64,000 nt of DNA, from positions 286,892,784 through 286,956,783 of the forward strand of contig CM060900.1 of the NCBI GenBank assembly GCA_030762935.1, given 5' to 3'. Source of the stretch: Hymenopus coronatus. Taxonomy: Eukaryota; Arthropoda; Insecta; Mantodea; Hymenopodidae. The number at the start of each line of letters is the position of its first letter. Positions within the stretch are counted from its first letter, which is position 1. The position numbers were made by a program, and so were the translations under genes. The notes beneath the pieces were generated by a model. It searched no databases and was not told the origin of the DNA. It worked only from the letters and a program-made list of their open reading frames with translations. Positions 58,880 through 64,000 of this stretch are shown here, in pieces.

Positions 58880-60690
58880 GGGGGGGACCAGCAGGTGTGC
58901 TCTGGATTTCGTCAATCCGGGTTAAGGGGGAACAGTCCTTTCTGGTGTCCGAATTAAGTTTCCTGAATTCCACACAGAAGCGCAGTTCACCGTTCTTCTT
59001 CACCAGCTCAGGGGAGCACCTAGGGCTGTTGGACTCTCAATTATTCCCCTAGATTTCATGATCTCCGGCATGTACCGCACCTCTGCTTGCTTTGCCAGGG
59101 GAACACGTCTTGGTTTTTGCCGGATCGAGCATCTCTGGTACCGATGATCTGGAGTACTCGGTCAGTGCAAACGTAATCGCCGTTCCCTTCCAGTTATGAG
59201 CGGTCAGATGGTCCGTCGCACTCTTCAAGTCTTTCAGCCGGGGCCCCACGTCATTCGACGGTGCTGGCTTTCGGATTCATCACACTGACAGCTGGCTCGC
59301 AATTCCCTAACTCCGTCCCCACCTGGATATCCTGGTCGGTGTCCACCGGGTTTAATAACCTCAAGGATACTTCCTCCCGGCAGGACAACAATTCCCGGGC
59401 AACACATATTGCGTGTAGCGATGTCTTCCTTTCCAATACCAAGTTCCTTAACCGTTAGAGCTCCAGTCGCCACCTCGTTTCTTGCGGGCACAACTACATT
59501 ATCCTTTAGGATCACTCTGCACATACCCGGATGTTCTTGTGAGCTCCGGAGCAACACCTCATCTCGGCCTGATCGCAAAACACTCCGCCCAACGTCGACC
59601 GCCGCTTTATGGCTTTTGAGTGCTTCTAATCCCAGTTTCACATGCTCAAGTCACCCTCGCGACTAACACCTATAGGCTCATAGTGCTCCATGCCAGTGTC
59701 AACTTCTGCTGGGTGTTCGCGTTGGCAAGGCCTTCGTCACGTCAGGTGCAGTTACGGCTGCACCTGTGTCTATGAGAAGCCGACTCAGCTTCTCCTGTTT
59801 CCAGCAGTCTGCGATGAGGCTGTCGTCCATTCTTCTGCGTAAAGTACGTAGCGTCACTGCATGGTGTAGTGAGAAAGGGTCTGCTTGTCATTTTGGTGTG
59901 GACAGCCCTTCGCTAGGTGACCTGGTTCATCACACCTCCAACACACACCAGCTGTAGGTTTTTGTCGTCGTGATCTCTGAGTTGCTTCTCTCTCCCCCTG
60001 TCATAGCGAATACTCCTCGTCCTTGAAGTGGGCGCAGCTGTGGTCCTGGCCGCCTCTATTCTAAGTGCTTCCATTAAGGCCTCGTGGATCGTCTTATAGT
60101 CGTCGAGCACAAAACGCTTTAGTACCTTGGCGTCCGGCCCCCCGTCGACGAAAGAATAGGCAGCTTCCTGGGACAAGTAGCAAGTAGGCTGCAGCCAAGC
60201 GATAGTTCCCAAAGCGGTTCCCGAGGACCTCTCAGATTTTCCTGGACTTCGCTGACGTCGGGATCGTGTTCACTACTTCCGCTGCACTTCCCTGGAGGCT
60301 GTGTGGCTTCCTCTTCTGCTGACCATCGGTTATGGATGGCGGCGGCGGCAAACTATCGTCAGAAGTCTTCAAAGGTTAAAGTCCACTTGTACTTGGATGG
60401 CTTGACACGCGCGGATGTTGTATCACGTCCTGGCATCTCGACCTTCAAGTCTTTCAACTTTCCATTGAGCAATTTTTCCAGCATGGCATGCATTTCTTTG
60501 GCGCCGCCCTTCGTCCATTCAGGGCTTTACAGTGTTCCATGAGGTCTTCCAGGGCATCAACTAGTTCTTCAACATGCTCCAGAGCATTAACACATAATAT
60601 GGGGATGCACGATACTGTAATGGATAACAGGTTGGGACAAATGACTAAAGAATTTTGGGAAATTCTGATAGTTGTGCTTTGGTCCCACAT
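58880..60690 (-). pseudogene. Ty3/gypsy gag-protease-RT relic
   Basis: A second gypsy lineage on the minus strand. Gag: a long open start at 60690-60454 and frame 60212-59913, ending near a CCHC knuckle, CWRCDEPGHLAKGC (about 59945-59900), which is complete (CX2CX4HX4C). Protease: RLLIDTGAAVTAP near 59775-59740, a canonical DTG active site, then the frame 59641-59234 (MKLGLEALKSHKAAVDVG, with VILKDNVVVPARNEV) covering the rest of the protease and linker. RT: MKSRGIIESP near 59055, then KKNGELRFCVEFRKLNS and DCSPLTRIDEI at 59003-58890, the first RT block. It stops abruptly at LINE-B near 58879. Frameshifts separate the parts. Confidence 0.82.
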
Positions 60691-60754
60691 TTAGGCAGAT
60701 TGACTATAAACCTGAATAAACCTGAGAAATTAAGTTCAAATTTGTATATGGGCA

Positions 60755-60892
60755 CACTTGTTACTTTCTCTAGCTGGCGTGTACAATGTACATAATGGAT
60801 AGAGAAGGTATTGCATTCCACCCAAGAATTCGATGTCGAGATTTCACTGAATCCGAAAAAAACATTTTTAGAAAAAGGCCCGCGCGCGAATG

Positions 60893-60938
<46 letters not shown>

Positions 60939-61425
60939 CGCCCAAAAACGTTAAAAACCAAATTTGGTATTTAAGTATATGGCAAGAATGCGACATGAAG
61001 ATTTTCAAGAAAATCCCCCACCACAAACTACCCTTTACATGGAACAAATATTTGAAATTTTTGATTTTCTCAAAAATGGCTCTAACGATTTTGATTAAAA
61101 TCCCGTAGGTATATTACAGATAACTATATGCCGAATTTTGCTTAACAGCTAAACTGTAAGATAGACAAAAACTTACTGCACAAAACATATAGACCTCGTC
61201 AAAACACACAAATTATGTCCTTTATGTTTTTGTTGTGAAGGTAACTGTTTCAGAGATATTTTTTGTTATTGGTTTCAGTTGTAAAGTACTTATACTTTTC
61301 TCAGATAGAAAGTGTCCGATTTTGTTTTGTTTTACTCCTGGCCAAGCAAAGAAGCGATTCGCAATGACAATCTCATAACGACATCTTTTAAAACATTTGA
61401 CTATCACTTTAGCCTAGCAGTGGCG
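60755..61425 (+). repeat. Unidentified dispersed repeat R, copy 2
   Basis: It aligns with 51922-52700, minus a segment of about 20 bp after AGATTTCACT and a segment of about 90 bp near 61120, and with a (TG)n array in place of a short TG-rich stretch. The right end stops at GCCTAGC, beyond which unrelated sequence starting CAGTGGCGTATCTAG follows. Confidence 0.85.
60894..60937 (+). repeat. (TG)n microsatellite inside repeat R copy 2
   Basis: Twenty-two TG units. Copies 1 and 3 carry only short TG-rich sequence at this place. Confidence 0.95.
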
Positions 61426-61536
61426 TATCTAGAATTTGCCTCTGGGGGGGGGTCAAGAATATTTTTGTAGTTGAAGTTTGGAATATCTCTCCCTCCTCAT
61501 TACGCCAACATTTAAAAAAATCTACAATAGCAATAG

Positions 61537-61614
61537 TCCTCCGTGGTTCAGGGGTAACATGCTAGTCTCTAGTTTCTAAGATCACGGCTTCAAATCTGGC
61601 GTAGGCGATTGACT

Positions 61615-61647
<33 letters not shown>

Positions 61648-61822
61648 ATCTTTAGCATAGCTTCCTACGGAAGGGAAGTAATGACTTTGATTCCGTATGG
61701 TAGATTTATGGCACGCAAAATCTCAAAACTGATAAAACGGCCTATACGGGAAATTAAGTGGTCTTTCACGTCTAAACGGGATGCTGAGAACTGTGGTATT
61801 AAAGAGTTCCATAAATAAAACT
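61537..61822 (+). mobile_element. SINE-D, tRNA-derived with LINE-A-like tail
   Basis: The head CCGTGGTTCAGGGGTAACAT (61541-61560) with a degraded B box (GGCTTCAAATC) resembles a tRNA. A T26 run (61614-61639) separates it from a body with TTAGCATAGCTTCCTACGGA, then GGTAGATTTATGGCAC, then TTAAAGAGTTCCATAAATAAAAC. The body matches the module at 28553-28765 throughout. Confidence 0.65.
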
Positions 61823-62054
61823 TACTTTTCTTTTTACATAATCAATACAAGCTTTATTTTTATTTTTGGACTTTTTATTTAATTTTAGACGATACTGTAG
61901 ATTACCAAACAAATTTAAGGAATGAAAGTGCTTCAGTAGTAGACTCATTTGTGATCTAGTCGAGTATATTCCTGTTTATACCACTTAATATTGTTGTTTA
62001 AAATTTGATTAATTATTTAGTCTTCATATTTTATGTTTAGCTTGTATTTTTAGT

Positions 62055-62800
62055 TTCTCTTTCACGTACAATGTACATAATAGGTAGGAAAGTATTGCAA
62101 TCCATCCAGAAATTCAACGGTGATATTTTATTGAAAATACATGTTTTGAGGATACGCGAATCCCCCCCAAAAAAAGCGTTTTAGTATAAGATCCGTATGT
62201 GTATGTGTGTCTGTGAACAGCATAACTAAACACAAGTAGGTTAAGTACCAAACTTGGTATTTGAGCTGAGCACCTTTCTATCATGCGACGCGGTTTTTAG
62301 GAAAATTTTCCAGCTATTCCAAACTACTGTTTATATGGAATATTTTTAAACGAATTTTCTCAAAAATGGCTGCAACAGTTTGGATTAAACTGCCATCATA
62401 TATTAAAGAAATTTAGAGGTAAATAAACTGTATATCTGAGTTTTGTGGGAATAGCCTCTGAAGCCTTCTTCATTCTGGAGGACTTCAGCAAAAGTGATAA
62501 ACCATAAGATAAAAACTCATACTACATAAAGATGTAGATCTCATTAAAAACACAATTTATAACAAGTACATTTTTTTTGTAGAATTAACCATTTCGGAGT
62601 TATTCCTCGTTATTGGTAAATTTTTTCTAATAATACTTTTCTCAAATGGGAAGTCGTCATTCGTTCATTTTTTTACTCCTGACCATGCAAAGAGAACGGA
62701 ATGTCAAAGTCAGCACTTGGCGACTAGCTTTTAATATATTTGACTATTGCATTAACCTAATATACTCCCTTATTTCTCTTGAACCTACTAGAAAATAACT
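62055..62800 (+). repeat. Unidentified dispersed repeat R, copy 3
   Basis: The most diverged copy. The anchors GTACAATGTACATAATAGG, CTCAAAAATGGCTGCAAC, GAAGCCTTCTTCATTCTGGA and AATACTTTTCTCAAATGGGA match copies 1 and 2 in order and spacing. Confidence 0.8.
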
Positions 62801-64000
62801 AATGATTATTATTCGTAAAAATTATGTGAAAGACGTCCGAAAAAAATTTCATTATAATGAACTTGTTATAAATCCGCTATCCTAGTACCTCGGCGGATAT
62901 AGCGCCAGCCATGGAATGACTATCCCTTAAAAAGAATAATATTTTGGGCAAGTCTAAAAATTGTTTCGAGAAACTGGACATGTACCAACTGTTTCACATA
63001 TACCGCAAAGCCCAAACGTTATTTTATTAGTTTAAATGCATTCAGTTGTTTACCATGTTTTTTAACTTATAACATGGTTTATCGTAGTGGTTTTATTAAT
63101 GTTTGGTACAATAATGCTTCCTTTTTACTTCTCTTACTTAAATTTCCCAGTGTCTGTAGCTGAAATACTATCAGCTTTGTAGACTTATTCTGTATGATGA
63201 TTAATGTACAGTGCTTGAATTTGATTTGCCTAAATAAGTTGCACTGTACATAATTTTAACGGAAAAATGATAAATTAATTTTAAAAAATCGAATAAATGT
63301 AAGTAAAGGTTTCTACAGAATGTCGCACAAAAAACCCGCTGCAACTACTAGATTTGTCATTGACGCCCGTTAGTTGTTATCTATTGTTGCGAAGCTGTTG
63401 CGACTACGTTTTGTAGCTATAGACCTTTGTATTAGTTTAGTTGTTATTTCTTTATTATCTAATTATTACATGTTTACGTACTTGTAACTGCTCGTGGCGG
63501 GCAACAATTCGCGCATAATTGGGTGGCGAGCAGTCTGTACGCAGGGCCGGTTTTCATGTGCTACCCAGGCGGAAAAACAATCAAAACTTTTTCGACAAAA
63601 TAATTTAAGAATAAAAAACAGCAATGCAAATGTTTAAGTAACTAATGATATATCAATATTTACCCTACCGGTACAGGTAAACACTACAATGGCGTTAGGA
63701 TTAATGAAATATGTGTGTTTGGGCTGGGAATGAACTTACGCCGAAGCTTTATTACACGAAAACTCAGCAGTGCATTGTTTGTCTGGTACTAGATTAGTCA
63801 GTTTTAACGACCTTTGTCACTTTCTGAAGTTGATCCAGTTGTTTTCCTTTTAAAAAAGGAATAACTAATGTTGCAAGCCTACCTCCCCTCTACCCTCATT
63901 AAAATACGGGACGCCTAAAAAGGTTGTGATTAACTAATCAATACTTTCTAAATTTGGCATTAACATAAAATTAGAATGAAGAAGACATGATTTTGATTAA
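62801..64000. other. No gene recognised
   Basis: AT-rich sequence to the right edge. GCAGGGCCGGTTTTC at about 63541 resembles a widespread hAT-type inverted-repeat start, but no partner was found. Confidence 0.4.

Noticed and set aside
60770..61108. ORFs with Cys-Val or His-Thr runs
   Set aside because: They are translations of the (TG)n microsatellite inside repeat R copy 2.
1..64000. CRISPR arrays, bacterial operons, riboswitches or a conjugative or phage system
   Set aside because: No spaced palindromic repeats, no ribosome-binding-site-led gene clusters; spliced and retroposed features show animal nuclear DNA.

Overview
This is an AT-rich stretch of animal nuclear DNA in which I can support almost nothing except transposable elements and their remains. 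Retained GT-AG introns, tRNA-derived SINEs, LINEs of several clades, mariner, pogo/Tigger and hAT-type transposase relics and Ty3/gypsy elements point to an invertebrate metazoan. A chelicerate or other arthropod is a guess, not a conclusion. No bacterial operon, CRISPR array, rRNA or intact tRNA gene is present.

Layout. 1-1640: two relics of one LINE, plus strand. 3706-9126: a Ty3/gypsy-type LTR element on the minus strand, with 960-bp LTRs, a 4-bp target duplication and a large pol deletion. 9527-10667: a SINE head fused to a 5'-truncated mariner. 15827-17718: an intron-bearing pseudogene of the DUF7869 type. 22110-23230: a pogo/Tigger transposase relic and a SINE. 23545-25012: a second copy of the first mariner, itself carrying a tiny retroposon and an inverted duplication. 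26045-27270: another mariner, minus strand. 27900-28490: a hAT-like relic. 28553-39660: a composite nest in which one LINE (LINE-A) was entered by a SINE, a mariner and a complete second LINE (LINE-C). 40040-42260: a SINE and a decayed gypsy pol. 45278-46256: a mariner-derived foldback element with a SINE in one arm. 49551-49696: the one plausible host-gene exon. 50390-51890: a LINE relic. 53282-58878: LINE-B, sister of LINE-A and therefore a natural empty-site control for its insertions. 58880-60690: gypsy gag-protease-RT. 51922-52700, 60755-61425 and 62055-62800: three copies of an unidentified dispersed repeat.

Every transposase and polymerase frame seen here carries stops, frameshifts or lost catalytic residues, so nothing is likely to be autonomous now. 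The interest lies in insertion order, in how small retroposed tails seed microsatellites, in LINE/SINE tail sharing, and in the unidentified repeat. All homology calls come from reading translations by eye; no database search was run.
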